A DNA stretch of 64,000 nt from Neonectria sp. B-13 (lineage: Eukaryota; Ascomycota; Sordariomycetes; Hypocreales; Nectriaceae), in contig NOKP01000002.1 in the NCBI GenBank assembly GCA_002682825.1, positions 5,500,309 through 5,564,308 on the forward strand, read 5' to 3'. The translations under genes were made by a program, and so were the position numbers. Shown here piece after piece: positions 36,803 through 48,869 of this stretch (the stretch's first letter is position 1; every line of letters starts with the position of its first letter). Below the pieces are notes generated by a model that had not been told where the DNA came from, searched no databases, and saw nothing but the letters and a program-made list of their open reading frames with translations.

Positions 36803-37747
36803 GCGGGGAAGCTTTTGGGGTGCCTACTGAGGATATTGTGCTTCATGGTGATGGCGAATGCTGATTACTCGTGGGTGTTCAGACGTGTTCGGCGCGTGGG
36901 GTTTTCTTCAGCAAGGTGTCGAGTCAGAGGGAAAGAACATCCCTCGAACCAACTTCCGAAGAATAGGAACTTCAAGCGCATTAATTTGAGCTCGGTGAGC
37001 GAACCGCGTGGCATGATGACACGACGCCCAAAGCTGAAATTCACTGTGTGACAACAGTGTTGTCTTAGTCGCACATTGCGGCTCTTTGTACATGTTCACT
37101 GTCTTCAAACGGGTACACATTTTATCTCGTAATCACAGCCATGGCAGAGCTGGGTAATCTGGATTTCTCGTATCAGGCTGTTCGGGAAGGTGGCTCCTCG
37201 GTTGTTTGCACTACTCACAAGACGAAGCAACTTTGAAGATTCCTTGAGCCATTGTTATCGCCTCCTGGTTGTATTGCTTGTATTTTTCAGTTAAGACTAG
37301 GTGTCGTTGGTAATCTAGCATACCGCGAATTTGAGTCATGAGTACTCCTAGATACTTACCCCCGTGTCATGCCGTCAAGAAGTCACCACTCCGTACCAAG
37401 AGCCACCAATCCCCTGAAATCTCAAGAGAACTTTCGTATTTCGAACGGCTACGATACCGCATTTGGGGCACTCTCGGAGTATGACTTAATGTCCCTTTAT
37501 TCCCCTGCAGGTTTTCTCTGATCGTTCACCTCCTCATTTTCTCTCCTGAAATATGGTTAAGGTATTGATTGAAGGTTGAAGACTATACTAACTAAACCCT
37601 ATTTATAGTATTTTCGACTTTGTCGATATCATCAGATAGATCAAGATAATGCAATAGATAATACAGTAAGATGCCATGCCCGGCACAGTCAATCCCAATA
37701 ACTTAAACACAGCAAACTTTCTCGGTAACATCATCATCATAGAAGAA
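36803..37747. other. Intergenic, 945 bp
   Basis: Upstream of the cysteine-rich gene and downstream of the HET gene. No coding sequence or RNA is recognised. Confidence 0.5.
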
Positions 37748-39913
37748 CTACATAATCTCTATCAAACGCCTATCCTGGTTCGTTCGCCAGTCATGCCCTT
37801 TCCAGTTATCCAGACTAACCATTCCTATCCGTGTGTAAGCCCTTCCGGATGAGTCTCCCTGAGGCTTTTTCAGAATGAGAGCTAGCGGAACATCATCTTC
37901 CACTAGATTCCCAATTAACAAAAGGTGATACTCAAAGCCTTTCTCTTCCCATTCCCCTCCCCCAATTCCAGCATCCATCCAGACTCTGTTTCTCTCGGAA
38001 GAAGTTTCGCCTTTGCGCATAACAACCAGTTCCATAACCACACCACCATCCGAATCAGGCTTCGTCTGAACTACCCACGTAGCCATGGATACCGGAATTA
38101 TGTACCCTGCAACATCAAGAGTTGCCCCACTCGTGACAGTTCCATATGGATTGGCTGTTGCTGGGGACACATTTGCGCCTCTCACATCCCAGTCTGAGAC
38201 AAGGTCACTCTGAGTCTCAAAGCGGTATGAAACCGGTGACGAGATTGAGGCCCATGACCAAGTTGGCGCGCCTGCCTCTTTGATACGATAGCTTTCGTGG
38301 TTCCATGCCCCCCCTTGATACTTGCTTGAATTCTCGTTGAACTTAGGCTTCCAGGAAGCTTGTCTAAGGGGGTTGATCCAGACCAAGTCATGTGCCAGAT
38401 GCTGTCGCCATAAACCGGCGAGGTAATCATCTGCTGGAACCCCGAATGTAGCTGCGAGACTCGATAGCGCAGGAAGACGGTCCGTCGCATATGTCAAGCG
38501 TCGAAAAGTGAAATCCTCGACTAAATTCTGCCAGGTCTTGAACGCTGGATCGAACGCTTTACCAGCTTGATAATTCAAGATGCTGTGGAAGACAACCTTC
38601 GGTGAATGGATCTCTATCGGGTATTTGCAAGAACATTCGTATGACTCTCCACACTCCCACACCAGCTCAGTGCTTGTAAAGTGCACAATACGTCTCGAAA
38701 GGATTCTTTCTTGCAATGCCCACGCTCTGTCGTTAAGACAGCTCTCAGCTTCGGAGGCGTAACAGGAGCGTGCTAGCGCAGTTTTCTCCTGGTGTTGCTT
38801 TCTTCCAGGGATGGGCCACCTTCGCCTCACGAAGATCTGGTACGAAATACCAGCTTCGTCAACATGCCTGAACTGGCGGGCTTTCGGACGACTAGCAGTG
38901 TAGTTATCCGCCATAAATAGCCCTACATCCGTATGTGATGCTAAATCTGCAGCGAGGGTGAGGTATGCATTGGCATATACGTCTACCATGCGGCTTGATT
39001 CTATGGCCCAATCCTTGGGATCATCTTGGACAATACAGAGTGAATCGATCCAAAGGTAGCGTAAGCCTAGAGCACGAGTTACCTTGATGGCATCGTGAAA
39101 GGTTGCAGGAAGGATCGCAAGCGGAATTCGGTCGCAGTGTTCTCCCACATTGAGTCGAGTGGTGGTGAGAGTGTTGGTGGCTATCCCTGGAGAACCCCAG
39201 CAATGGCTGAGAGCAGCAAAGCGACCCGTTCTGCCTCGGCTAATGCAAAGTTTGGGATCACAAGAAGAGTCACCCACATCAATGACACGTGATGGTAGCT
39301 TCATGTTTGCCTCCGTGTCGCCTCCCGCTATAAAACAGTTGTGACTCGACCTGCATTTCTGGATCCAAGATTGGATCAAGGCAACAGAAGATCCAAGAGC
39401 TGGAGGCTCGAGTTCGACACCATTCTCGACTGGTATTATCCCCAATGGGGTATCTGATGTAATTTAGTTAACACTGGTCTTTTGTGATGATGTCATGTAA
39501 AGCTTGCCCTGCGTTGTGTAAGGGTACAGCCGGTCTATTATTTCGGAAGAGTGGCCGTTCGAAGCGTAGACTGTGTAGTGTACGAGAACAGATAGGCATC
39601 CTCGCCGGACGCCAACGGCTATTTTCTTAGAATCTTTTGGCGTTCCCACTATGGCTATTTTCTGGATGAGGCCACATCCAAGACAACCGTTGACGGAAGA
39701 CTGTTGTAGAGAGTCCCAGTTGATGCGTATCTCTGCGAGCGCTTGGTCCTGCCCATTGCTCTCAGCAGTCAAGGTGATATCGGCGCAAGTATCACAAACC
39801 ATAGCTGTAACATCACAAAAGCCAAGGCTAACAGAGAAGAGACCACAACCAGCATAAGATGTTGGGCACGTCCTACTTATAAATATGCAGGCTTTAGGCA
39901 CAATGCGGCACAT
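37748..39913 (-). CDS. HET-domain protein
   Basis: Exons 39508-39913 and 37748-39453, joined over a 54-nt GC-AG intron with matching phase. Starting at the ATG at 39913 the product is 703 residues. The ATG at 39802 (MVCDTCADI, 666 residues) resembles the usual start of this family and may be the true one. The HET domain has all its blocks: FAALSHCWG, LRYLWIDSLCIVQDDPKDW, and WALQERILSRRIVHFTSTELVWEC. HET domains can trigger cell death in vegetative incompatibility, but most family members are uncharacterised. No NACHT, ankyrin or WD repeats are attached. It lies at the edge of the more variable part of the window. Confidence 0.9.
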
Positions 39914-40243
39914 CTTCCCAATTTGTTCCACACATTGCCGTTGTTGCCTACAAGGCGGTCAGCCAAGATGTCACGTGTTGGTCACGGCAGCAGATGATTC
40001 CCCCCGTACCTAGCTGAGTCCACTACTAATCTTGTTTTCTCATTCAATTCTCATCCTTTGATCCGTCCCTATCGAGCATCAATATCTTACAAAGCTTTAG
40101 GACACAATTCCTTACTCACACGCCAGTATCCATAGGTATGACTAAGTTCATATATACCAGTCTAATAATGCTAATTAATACACGATCAGGGGCGTAGTAA
40201 TTTCATCGGTATTATATCTAACAGACACCTTAATTCCCGCATT
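39914..40243. other. Intergenic, 330 bp
   Basis: AT-rich divergent space between the HET gene and the low-complexity gene at 40244. Nothing further is seen. Confidence 0.4.
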
Positions 40244-40822
40244 ATGCCTACCCGCTGTTATGTCTGCAATAAATGGATAGACACTAGAACATGCATGGAC
40301 CACGTGTGTTTAAAGCCACCTTTATCCCCGCTGCAAATGGAGCAGATTTCCATTCGCTTTGGTCTTATCCCAGCTTCCAGCAACGCAGCTTCAAACAGCC
40401 CGACCGAACCCGATCCTTCCGACAGCACAATCGCGATTCCTTCAGATCCGACGAACGTCCCTTCCGAAAACCCGGCCCCAGCCCCAGCTACGAGACCAGC
40501 CGCTGTGGACCTTTCAAAGCAAGACCTTGATGAGGCTCCAGCTCTCTCGCAGGTACATCCCGACGGCCCTAACAGTCCTAACGAAACCAGCGGCTGCGGC
40601 CCTAAGGAACACGTTCCGGGCCTTTACAAAGGCGCCCGCAGCTACGGATTTGACCGTGACGGTTCGGACGGTTCCCACAATTTGGGTTCTGACGTTCCTT
40701 CTGATAGCACAGACCGTAGCGACGAAGGGTCTAACTGTAGCTCTGGCTCAAGACATTCTACTGATGCCTATAACTCGGGCGGCTCTGACCAGCGATTGAG
40801 AGAGTCTATTCGGGACGAATAG
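40244..40822 (+). CDS. Hypothetical low-complexity protein with N-terminal Cys/His cluster
   Basis: An uninterrupted frame of 192 residues from an ATG. The N-terminus MPTRCYVCNKW...CMDHVC has C-x2-C-x8-C-x4-C spacing that could bind zinc. The rest is rich in Ser, Pro, Asp and Gly (SDxSDxS-type repeats) and likely disordered. No family recognised. It is followed by TA-rich decayed sequence, so it may be a lineage-specific gene or a passenger of a degraded element. Coding status is moderately supported by length and the organised N-terminus only. Confidence 0.4.
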   Translation: MPTRCYVCNKWIDTRTCMDHVCLKPPLSPLQMEQISIRFGLIPASSNAASNSPTEPDPSDSTIAIPSDPTNVPSENPAPAPATRPAAVDLSKQDLDEAPALSQVHPDGPNSPNETSGCGPKEHVPGLYKGARSYGFDRDGSDGSHNLGSDVPSDSTDRSDEGSNCSSGSRHSTDAYNSGGSDQRLRESIRDE

Positions 40823-42039
40823 ACATCTTTTGTAAGGGGGCACTTGTTATGTGCACAGAATAGCTAGAGATCTATCTCCCTGCTGAAGGCAGCTAAAACT
40901 GTATCTAAGAGAGCTGGAAGATTCCTAGGATAGAGGAGAGAGGCCTTCTTCCTATATCCCTATATTAGACCTCTAGACCTTAAGAACGCATACTATTCTA
41001 CAAGTTTAGCTCTGGAAATATTTTAGTAAGGGTATTGGTATTAACAATAATCACTAAAGATTATACCAATTACAATATACCTGGGCTGTTAAAAGGTGTA
41101 TTGCCACAAGCTGCGTTGTACTATAGCCAAGATAGGGAAAGTGCGAGGGAAGCTCGTGAATACTAGATGGTTCACTGGTGAGGCTCTACTTCAGAGTTAT
41201 AGAGATCAAATGTAGGGATTTAATAAAGATCAGATCAATCTCTTGCCTCCTCGAGCTCAATCTCGGCCAGATTCATATAGCTAAGGTGAAGGAAGCGCCC
41301 CGGTAGATGCTTCTGAACAGTAGACTAGCGGCTCACACGCTAATGAGTCGCTATCTCAAATATGGGCTTGTCACACGTTACCAGAAGCTGCGTTACCAGA
41401 AGCTGCGTTGCTAGGAGCTGGGCTTTGGGCTAAGAGATTAGAAAGCTGCTGCTTCCTTAACAGAGGAATCGAAGGCTCTGAAAGAGCTGATTTTGCGATG
41501 AAAAGAGATCACTGCAGACGCTGTAGGTCTGGGTTTGACGGTCGTGGTGATAGGCGATTTCCATCCGATGTTACTCGTGCCGTTCAGTTAGATCCATTGG
41601 GCCAGCAGAGGGAAGAGAAGCTCGTGTGCCTCTTCGCCGCGTGCGGGAGAAAACTCACAGGGTGACGCCTGAGACTTGGCTGTGAGACCAAGGCTGAAAC
41701 CTTCTTACCCAAATCCCTGCTCAAACCCACCAATTGGGGCTACAGCTCATGTTCTCGTCAACCTCATAGTCTTCGCGTTTGTCTTTTGGCTCGTTACAAC
41801 TTGCATCAGCCTTCGACTTTGTTGCATTGGATAGCTTGGCACATTTCATTATCTAGTTCCCTTGCGCACTTTCAAACACCCCCTCAAAAGGTGTCTTGAG
41901 TCAGCTTAAAACTGTCAATGAGCTGCCTCACAAACTCCAAATGAGGGTGATACAGATACCAATACTCTTCTCATGATGGATATGGTCGATTAGATAGTAA
42001 TGATCACATTTGATTTAATGTGCGAATAGTCGCATCGCC
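40823..42039. repeat. TA-rich, decayed intergenic sequence with a short tandem repeat
   Basis: The stretch, especially 40850-41250, is rich in TpA and CTATA/TAG-type words and poor in open frames. This composition is expected of old repeats mutated by RIP in ascomycetes, but no element can be named. A perfect 15-nt tandem duplication (CGTTACCAGAAGCTG) lies at 41376-41390 and 41391-41405. Confidence 0.4.
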
Positions 42040-43842
42040 CTATGTATTCCTACCCAGTGATGCCTGAGCCTCGACTTGTTCTAGAGTGATTGGATCAAAA
42101 GCTTGTCTCCTTAGCGCCAAGTGCTGATATATCCATCTCCGGTTGAGTCTCAAGACCTCTTGTGGCTCCGAGAACGGATGTATCTCCACGGAAAGCTGCC
42201 GATGTGTACGCCTTGAAGCAGCGATGACCCAGGCTCCGATAGCTTCGGATGTTAGACGCCAATGTTTCCCAGCGCATCTCCAGGTTACTGTAGCATTGTG
42301 GTGATCGAGGGTATATCGGAATAAGTAAGCATATCCAGGGCCGGTATTCCATATCTCCATAACGCGTAATTTAGGCATAGACTTTGCTGCTCTGCCCGCC
42401 GCCAACAGGAGACGAGTAACAAGCTCCTGGCTAGTATATGGGCAAAGACTCGTACACCTGAGGCAGAGCAGTTCTAGCTTAACCCACTTGACAGGTTTGG
42501 ATGCCAGTCGCATCCTACCTGGGCCAAATTGACGGAGAAACTGTAAAGTATCGAAATGCCAAGTCGGGCAGAACTCAATCAAATGACAACATGACGTCGC
42601 CACGACTCGCGCAAAGGATGCACGGAGGTCTTTGGAGGGTATAATCTTGGGACTTATATTCCATCTTGGCCACTGGTTGAAATAGAGGCGCTCGAGGCTT
42701 CGAGGGAAAGCAGGTATCAAGTACTTTTGAAAATCTGCCAAAGTGTCAGCTAGTTATGCTTGTCACAACTTCTTCTCAAATAGGTAGAAAGAAAATCGGA
42801 ATACCATTCAAGAAAACTAGCTCATCTTCGGCTGTAATAGCTGTCCGTGTTTCGAACCGAAACCAGTCCACTGCTATCAGGCTTTGTTGGAAGACCTTGG
42901 CAAGCGTTGTAACCGCAAGGCTTCTGCTAAATTGTCGGCGTATGCGAAGGCCTTTTACAATTGGAGCCTTTGGAAGGGTTGGTATAGGGTTTGGGCGGCC
43001 TCTATTATCCTTCAATATCCATGGCCTGAGTTCGAGAGGCGTTCCTCGGATCCGCTGCTGTTCTCCAACAGTAGGAGGAGTTGGTATGTGACCGGTTCGC
43101 GGTACGTGGATTTCTGTGGACTTTTGTCTGTGATATTCCAAAAGACCAGGGCGTCTTTCCAAATCCTCCTCCAATTGGAAAGGATAGTCATCTTCCATTC
43201 TGAAGTCCCAGAAACGGTGACTCATATCACCGGGCGAGTGGGCGCTAATCTCCAATGTCAATCCTTTCCGCCCATGTTTGGGCTCCCAAGACGAAAGAGT
43301 ATTTAGCAGACTTCTGATAGAGGACGTAAATACTCGATTGTTGCTGATTTGAGAGAGTCAGTACCATTGAGGTCAAGATTCAAGGTGAGTCTCACGTACC
43401 GAGCAATAGTCACTCCGTTTTCCGGCTTGCTGCAACTACGGCAGGTATAGTCAAGGAGCTTGATCCGAAGCCATATATAGCGTATGTAGGTCAGTCTAAT
43501 CGTATTATGTCCCCTGACGGCTTTGGCAAACGCAGGCAGGGCTGACACATCGAGAACGAGTCGCCGAAAGGTAAGCTTTTCGAAGAAGCATTTCCAATCT
43601 TCGCATACAGTGGCGAAAGGAGCAATGCTGGGTTTCTTTTGGTCTTGGGTTGCTTCAGCTTCATTGTCAACATGTTCGACAATGAAAAGTTCCAATATGA
43701 GTAGACGGATCTCTGGAGGTAATGAATACCATGACTGCTTAGTGGGGGGAGAGATCTTCGTCCCAATATGGGAAGCTAGGTGGGCAGTCTTGCGTTTCTT
43801 TTTGCCGTGAGCATCACGTTGCTGAAGAGTGCGTTTACCCAT
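42040..43842 (-). CDS. F-box-like protein of an expanded fungal family
   Basis: Exons 43400-43842, 42805-43343 and 42040-42734 (introns 56 and 70 nt, phases consistent) encode 558 residues. A basic N-terminus precedes an F-box-like start, SWYSLPPEIRLLILELF (about residues 37-53). The middle has NTLSSWEPKHGRKGLTLEIS followed by AHSPGD, and the C-terminal half is leucine- and tryptophan-rich (PGYAYLFRYTLDHHNATVTW). This layout matches large families of Sordariomycete F-box-like proteins (DUF6546 type, named from memory). They may act as SCF ubiquitin-ligase adaptors, but no target is known. Confidence 0.78.
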
Positions 43843-44545
43843 CGTTCTTATGTATCCGAAAAGTGAAAGTCGGGGCTGCGCTATGGGAAGTTTTGAGGGA
43901 GGACAAGCCTTATATACCGGGTTCTATTTTTGGTTCGTCGAAATATCAGGGTGCACATTGATGACTACCGGAAAACTTTGATATACGTAGAATTGGAAAG
44001 AAAAGTTTGACACGTCGAAAAACTGGAGTATCCAGATGTAGCCGTCAAAGTCTCTAAATATTGGACAGGCTGACAAAGGCCTGAACGCAAACGGGAGGGG
44101 AACGAATATCATGCGCGTTTGAATATTATGGATTGCTTGCCAACACAATGCAGTCAATTGAAGAGCCGGGAACACCACACTACTTCCAGACACTGAAGAG
44201 TTCAATCCCAGTGTCATTCTAAGACTCTGATCAAAAGTTATGCAAACGTAAGACATTGTTAATGTTAGCTCAATTCTCAAAATTAAGCTAGAATCGGGTT
44301 GGGGTAACTGTGGGAGGCAGGAGGCCTTCGGGTTATCTCGACGCGACAACCGCTCAGCTTTATCCGTCATCGGAAATGTAACGGCCGGTCACGACAAGGT
44401 GGGGAAAGTATTCGTTCCATCAACAGCGGGAATGTCTATTTGCTGGTGGGATTATTTATTGGGCTAATTTAATTCCCCTCACTTATACCCACAACGTTAC
44501 AACGCTTGCTCTTACAAGGAACACGTACTCAAGCAGACAGTCGCA
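43843..44545. other. Intergenic, 700 bp
   Basis: Divergent space between the F-box-like gene and the putative cyclase gene. A 148-codon minus frame at 43924-44370 has no family resemblance and is not called. Confidence 0.4.
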
Positions 44546-45557
44546 ATGACCTCAAAGCCATCTTTTGACTCCCTTCCGCTCCGCAAGGACGGCCCCCACG
44601 GCAACGCGTGGGGTCTTTTCGGCGACGACGACGAATGTGGCATGCTCAACCTCTTGACTCCAGAAGTCGTAGCCAAAGCAGCATCGGAGATCCGTGACGG
44701 AACGCGAGTCTCGACGGACTGGCCGCTGGACCGCATGTCAAAGCCTTGCTTCGGCCGGGCCCCCTTCACGCACACTATCAAGACCAAGACGCCTCGGTCT
44801 GTCAATGACGACTCGTTGGCGTTCAACACGCAGAGCAGCTCGCAGTGGGATGGATTCCGGCATTATGCGTATCAGAAGGAGAAGCTCTGGTTCAACGGCA
44901 GGACGCTTGATGATCTGTTGACGACAAGTGTTATTGGCACTCAAGCGTGGGTCGAGAGGGGAGGCGTTGTCGGCCGCGGGGTACTGCTTGATTATGCAGC
45001 CTGGGCAGAAGCCAAGGGCATACACTCCGAGTCCGCGCTTTTCGAGACGACTTCAATCCCGGTGTCAACTCTCAAAGAGGTAGCGGCCAGCCAAGGCACG
45101 ACATTCCGCGAGGGCGACATCCTGTTCATCCGCACGGGCTGGGTGCGCGGCTACAACGCGCTCTCGGATGACGAGTGCCAAGCGCTGGCCGACAAGACGT
45201 CTCCGCCGGCGATTGGCATCGAGTCCTCGGAGGAGACGCTACGATGGCTGTGGGACGAGTCCTTCTCGGCCGTTGCGGGTGATCACCCCAGCATGGAGGC
45301 GTGGCCCTGCCAGGACCCGGCGTTCTGGCTGCACGAGTGGCTCCTGGCGGGATGGGGAATGCCCATTGGTGAGCTTTTTGACCTGGAGCAGCTGAGCGAG
45401 GAGTGTCGGAAGCGAGGCCGTTGGTCGTTCTTCTTCTCCAGCGTGCCTCTTAAAGTAAGTGATGATGCGCTTCTTCCGGATGGTCGAGTAGGTGACTAAC
45501 AGATGCCAGGTTCCCGGAGGCGTAGCCACTCCTCCCAATGGGGTGGCCATTTTCTAG
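44546..45557 (+). CDS. Putative cyclase / kynurenine-formamidase-like metal hydrolase (PF04199 type)
   Basis: Exons 44546-45454 and 45510-45557 (55-nt intron) encode 318 residues. The fungal form of the cyclase fold is recognisable by FGDDDECGMLNLLTPE, the SSSQWDGFRH block (97-106) that stands for the metal-binding HxGTHxD region, GVLLDYA, EGDILFIRTGW and VAGDHPSMEAWP. Family members are metal-dependent hydrolases acting on amide or ring bonds; substrates of the fungal group are mostly unknown. The short last exon (VPGGVATPPNGVAIF) is a conserved ending. No pathway partners sit beside it. Confidence 0.87.
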
Positions 45558-46547
45558 TGAAGAGTTACAATCACGATCTCGTCTTCAAAGGTTGTGTGTG
45601 TGTTGCCCACGGTCAGAAGGCCCTTTTGAGACTTCAGATGTTTCTTAGGCTCGCGACAAGTCGAAAGCGACGAACTAGCTCGACTATCTAGATGTTTGGC
45701 AGCATCTTCTCACCGGAACGAAATGCTCCAAAAAGGTGAGAAGAGCAAAAAATGAAGCACTTCTCAATCTAGATCTTGTGTTTTATAGGAACAGCCCGAT
45801 GCGGGGGTCGAACCCGCAACCTTGAGATTGCAAGCTCTGTAAGAGTCTCACGCTCTACCGATTGAGCTAACCGGGCGTGCTTTGCCCGAGCTTCTAGCCC
45901 GTTTGATGGATGCCGGGGTTCGTATTAGGGAATATTCACCTAGTCTGGGCCAGAGCTCAGCGGCTGTTTTGTGTACTCTTCTTGGGTTGTCATCAAGCAA
46001 CGTTCATCTCGTGAATGTTGCCCACAGTGCAAATATATTAAGAGCATACCCCCGTCCACGTGTGTAGAGCCGTTGTATTTATCCTGGGCAAGTAATGTAT
46101 CCCAATATTGATCCTAGCCTGTAACACCGTGCTGCTTTCTTCAGGGTAGCCTGCTTGCCGCTTCGGTTGTGGTTGTTCCCAACCGTCGGGCTGATTTAGC
46201 GGACCCCATGCGCCGTCATTTAGCGGCTCGGCCCTGGCTGATATCGCCTGCGTCCACTAAAGGCCTGCCCAAGGCGCCCAAGTACCCGGAGTGGTCCACC
46301 GCAAGCCACTGAACCCCGCGAAGACGTTCCCGCCCGTGGGGCTGTGTTTCATGACGCCTGTAGGCAGGTTGGCAGGTTGGCAGGCCTGAAGCTCCAGCAA
46401 GCGGCGTCATCACATCACCAGCCAGCTTTCACTCCTCTTCGCTTCGGCTTCCCCCTCGTCTGTCCTTCTCCCTTCTCCCCACTCGCGCGCGCGACATGCT
46501 CCCTGCGCTGCGTCGTCGACCGCCATGACATATCGTCCACGTCCACC
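45558..46547. other. Intergenic carrying tRNA-Lys
   Basis: Apart from the tRNA at 45793-45876, no coding sequence is supported. A direct duplication of about 9 nt (GGCAGGTTGGCAGGTTGGCAGG) occurs near 46364-46385, and the CT-rich leader of the ankyrin gene follows. Confidence 0.4.
45793..45876 (-). tRNA. tRNA-Lys (anticodon CUU) with an 11-nt intron
   Basis: The minus strand reads GCCCGGTTAGCTCAATCGG..., forming a complete cloverleaf. The acceptor stem GCCCGGT pairs with ATCGGGC. There is a D-arm with AGCTCAATCGGTAGAGC, an anticodon stem TGAGA/TCTCA, loop CTCTTAA with anticodon CTT, and a T-arm GCGGGTTCGAACCCCGC. An 11-nt intron (CAGAGCTTGCA) sits one base 3' of the anticodon, the canonical 37/38 position. 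Without the intron the tRNA is 73 nt including the discriminator base. Confidence 0.96.
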
Positions 46548-47311
46548 ATGTGAGTACTACTCGTCCGCTGTCCTTGGTTGGTGCACAGGCTAACAATCCC
46601 GTCCCCAGGATTGAGCCGTCGATCCGTATCCGCCGAGCCATCCACGCCGACGACGCCACTCTCCTCCGCCGCATCCTCAAGTCGTATCCTGCGCTCATCC
46701 ACAACCCCGATCCGTCCCCCTCGGGCCTGTCCAACTCGAATCTGCACCTGGCGGCGTCGCTCGGCCACCGCGATATCTGTGCCGTGCTCCTCGACGCCGG
46801 CCACGACGATCCCTGTCCCGCACTCAATGAGAACCACCAGACGGCCTTGATGCTTGCGGCGGGCGCCGGCCATACCGAAGTCGTCCACCTAATTTGCGAA
46901 AAAGACAAGAGCTGCATCCTGCGCCGCGACATCCGCGGCCGCGATGCCGTCATGGAGGCCAGTCTCGGCGGGTATGACACCATCCTCCAACTGCTCCTGA
47001 CATACGTCCCCGGCGGACCCTACGACGCAGTACGCCGCGCCGACGTCGAGGGCAACACGGCGCTGCACTTTGCCAGCGGCAACGGGAACTTGCTGGTGCT
47101 GCGCACGCTGCTGGCTGCCGGCGCGGACGTGGAGAAGCGTAACATGTGGAACTGGACACCGGCTGCGTACAGCGCCACAGTCCAGGCCGAAGTCTATCTG
47201 AAGGGACTGGTGTCAGAGGTTGGGAAGCGGCGGCAACTGAACAGGGAGGTTGACGCGGCCATGAAGGGAGCTGGAGTTCGGGTTGTCGAAACCACGAGCG
47301 ACGATGAATGA
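46548..47311 (+). CDS. Ankyrin-repeat protein (start codon split by an intron)
   Basis: Model: exon 1 is only the AT of the start codon (46548-46549), then a 59-nt intron (GTGAGT...GCTAAC...CCCCAG) and exon 2 46609-47311, whose first base completes the ATG. The product is 234 residues, MIEPSIRIRRAIHADDATLL, with four or five ankyrin repeats (for example NSNLHLAASLGHRDICAVLL, QTALMLAAGAGHTEVVHLIC, GNTALHFASGNGNLLVLRTL) and an acidic tail (TTSDDE). No other in-frame ATG exists before about codon 80, so the frame needs this or an upstream exon. It resembles a small conserved ascomycete ankyrin family. Probably cytosolic, in protein-protein contact; function unknown. Confidence 0.8.
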
Positions 47312-48207
47312 ATCCACGCCGACCTGAGCTGGAAACCGAGAGATTTGGGGCCGAAGACGAAGATGCCTGGAGCTTCAAGATGTCGCATATGACTTGCCTC
47401 GCACCTCACGTGCTGTCTCACTCCGCATCACTCTTCAACACACCCGCTCCAAACTATTATCCCACGCAATCACACCATATCACTCAGTCATGGCTGCGGA
47501 GCGGCACTAGACTACTTGAATTGACGTATTTACGCCATCTTGATCTCGTGCATTTCACTTCATTGATGGACTGCTGCTTACGTACCCAGCCTCATTCTGA
47601 TCCAACCCCTCCGGCATCTTCTTGATCGCGGACGACAATCAGAGAATGACTGTCGTCCTGTGCGGCTGAGCGGGAAGTGACATACAGTGATGCAGCAACA
47701 TCGAAACTGAATTCCCGTCAAGTGATCACCTGTCCATTGCCCCAGTGCTGGCCGAGAAGACGCAATTGTGACTATGCGGATGAACCGCCGCGTGCCACGA
47801 CTGACTGACATGGAATCTTCCAGTGTCACCGGCAATTGCGTTTTGCTCAAACCCAGTCATGACTCTCTTCCTCACTGGATGATGTTGGATTGTTGGACGA
47901 TGTTGACGCTATGGCTGGTGAATCACCCTGGGCCGTGAAATTTCTGCCAGGGACGCGTGCCGTCTACAACATCAGACAGTCAGAGAATCACCATCTTCAG
48001 CGCACACGACAATGGACTCCACGGTACTGCCTGAATCATGGTCTATTGAGATAAATACTCGACAATGTCACCGCCACTGATTCCCGCCATCCACTTTGCA
48101 AGGCATCATTCCTCTGCTGGCCCTCGAACACCAAATCGCTGTTCCAACCCGCTGTGTCGAGCTCATCATAGGGCGCCACACCCCTGTCTCTTCAGCGCCA
48201 AGTCTTC
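47312..48207. other. Intergenic, 900 bp
   Basis: No supported gene. Upstream region of the gene at 48208. Confidence 0.4.
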
Positions 48208-48826
48208 ATGTCCCGCGCGACTCCTCCGGGTTGTACGACAATTGAGATTGAAGCCGGTGCCTTTCCCCCGCCAGCCACGAAGCTAGTCATCACGCAGCAC
48301 CTCGAGGTCTCTCAGGACCCCCCGTTCTGGGCTTGGATCATCGTCGGGGCTTTCTTCGACGAGGAAGACAACGCTCTCTGGAGCACAGAGGTCTTTGTGG
48401 GACATCTTGATATCCAGGTTGAGTCTGACGACGAGAGTACCTCGAGCGACAGCAGTCTTTCAGAGGTCGAGGCTGAACAGGGGTACACTGGCGTCCTGGA
48501 TTCAGAGTCGGGTAAGTTTCTGATTCCATGAAGTCCAAGTTTTCGACAGTTATGTACTGCGAATTTGGTCTATATAATCCCAAACTTTTGACTGACGCTG
48601 CCTAGCAATTCCTTCTTCCTCTTCTGAACCTTTCGAAGACAACCTCCACGAGTGGTATTATCAGCGATCAGAAATCCATCGAAACTTCACCCAATACTCG
48701 ACGAACGCGGCCATCGCCCCTCTTGCTTGGGACCCAACCCGTCAAGGACCAGTCCCAGGACACTGGCAAGCGTCGTTCAACCCGGCTCTCCAACGTTGGG
48801 TGCATACCTGGCAGCCCTTTTGCTGA
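48208..48826 (+). CDS. Hypothetical protein, 174 residues
   Basis: Exons 48208-48511 and 48606-48826, joined over a 94-nt intron with GTAAGT donor and CCTAG acceptor, encode 174 residues. The N-terminal half is a compact region (TTIEIEAGAFPP...PFWAWIIVGAFFD); an acidic Ser/Asp/Glu stretch follows (VESDDESTSSDSSLSEVEAE); the C-terminus is Trp-rich (LHEWYYQRSEIHRNF, GHWQASFNPALQRWVHTWQ). No known family. Length, the intron and the organised C-terminus support coding. It ends only 43 nt before the next gene on the same strand. Confidence 0.55.
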
Positions 48827-48869
48827 GGCTTGAACATCTGACTTGAGTTTACTCCTTTCCACCTTTGCC

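Noticed and set aside
43924..44370. 148-codon minus frame between the F-box-like and cyclase genes
   Set aside because: Has an ATG and some hydrophobic stretches but no recognisable family, no introns and an AT-rich end; may be chance or a remnant.
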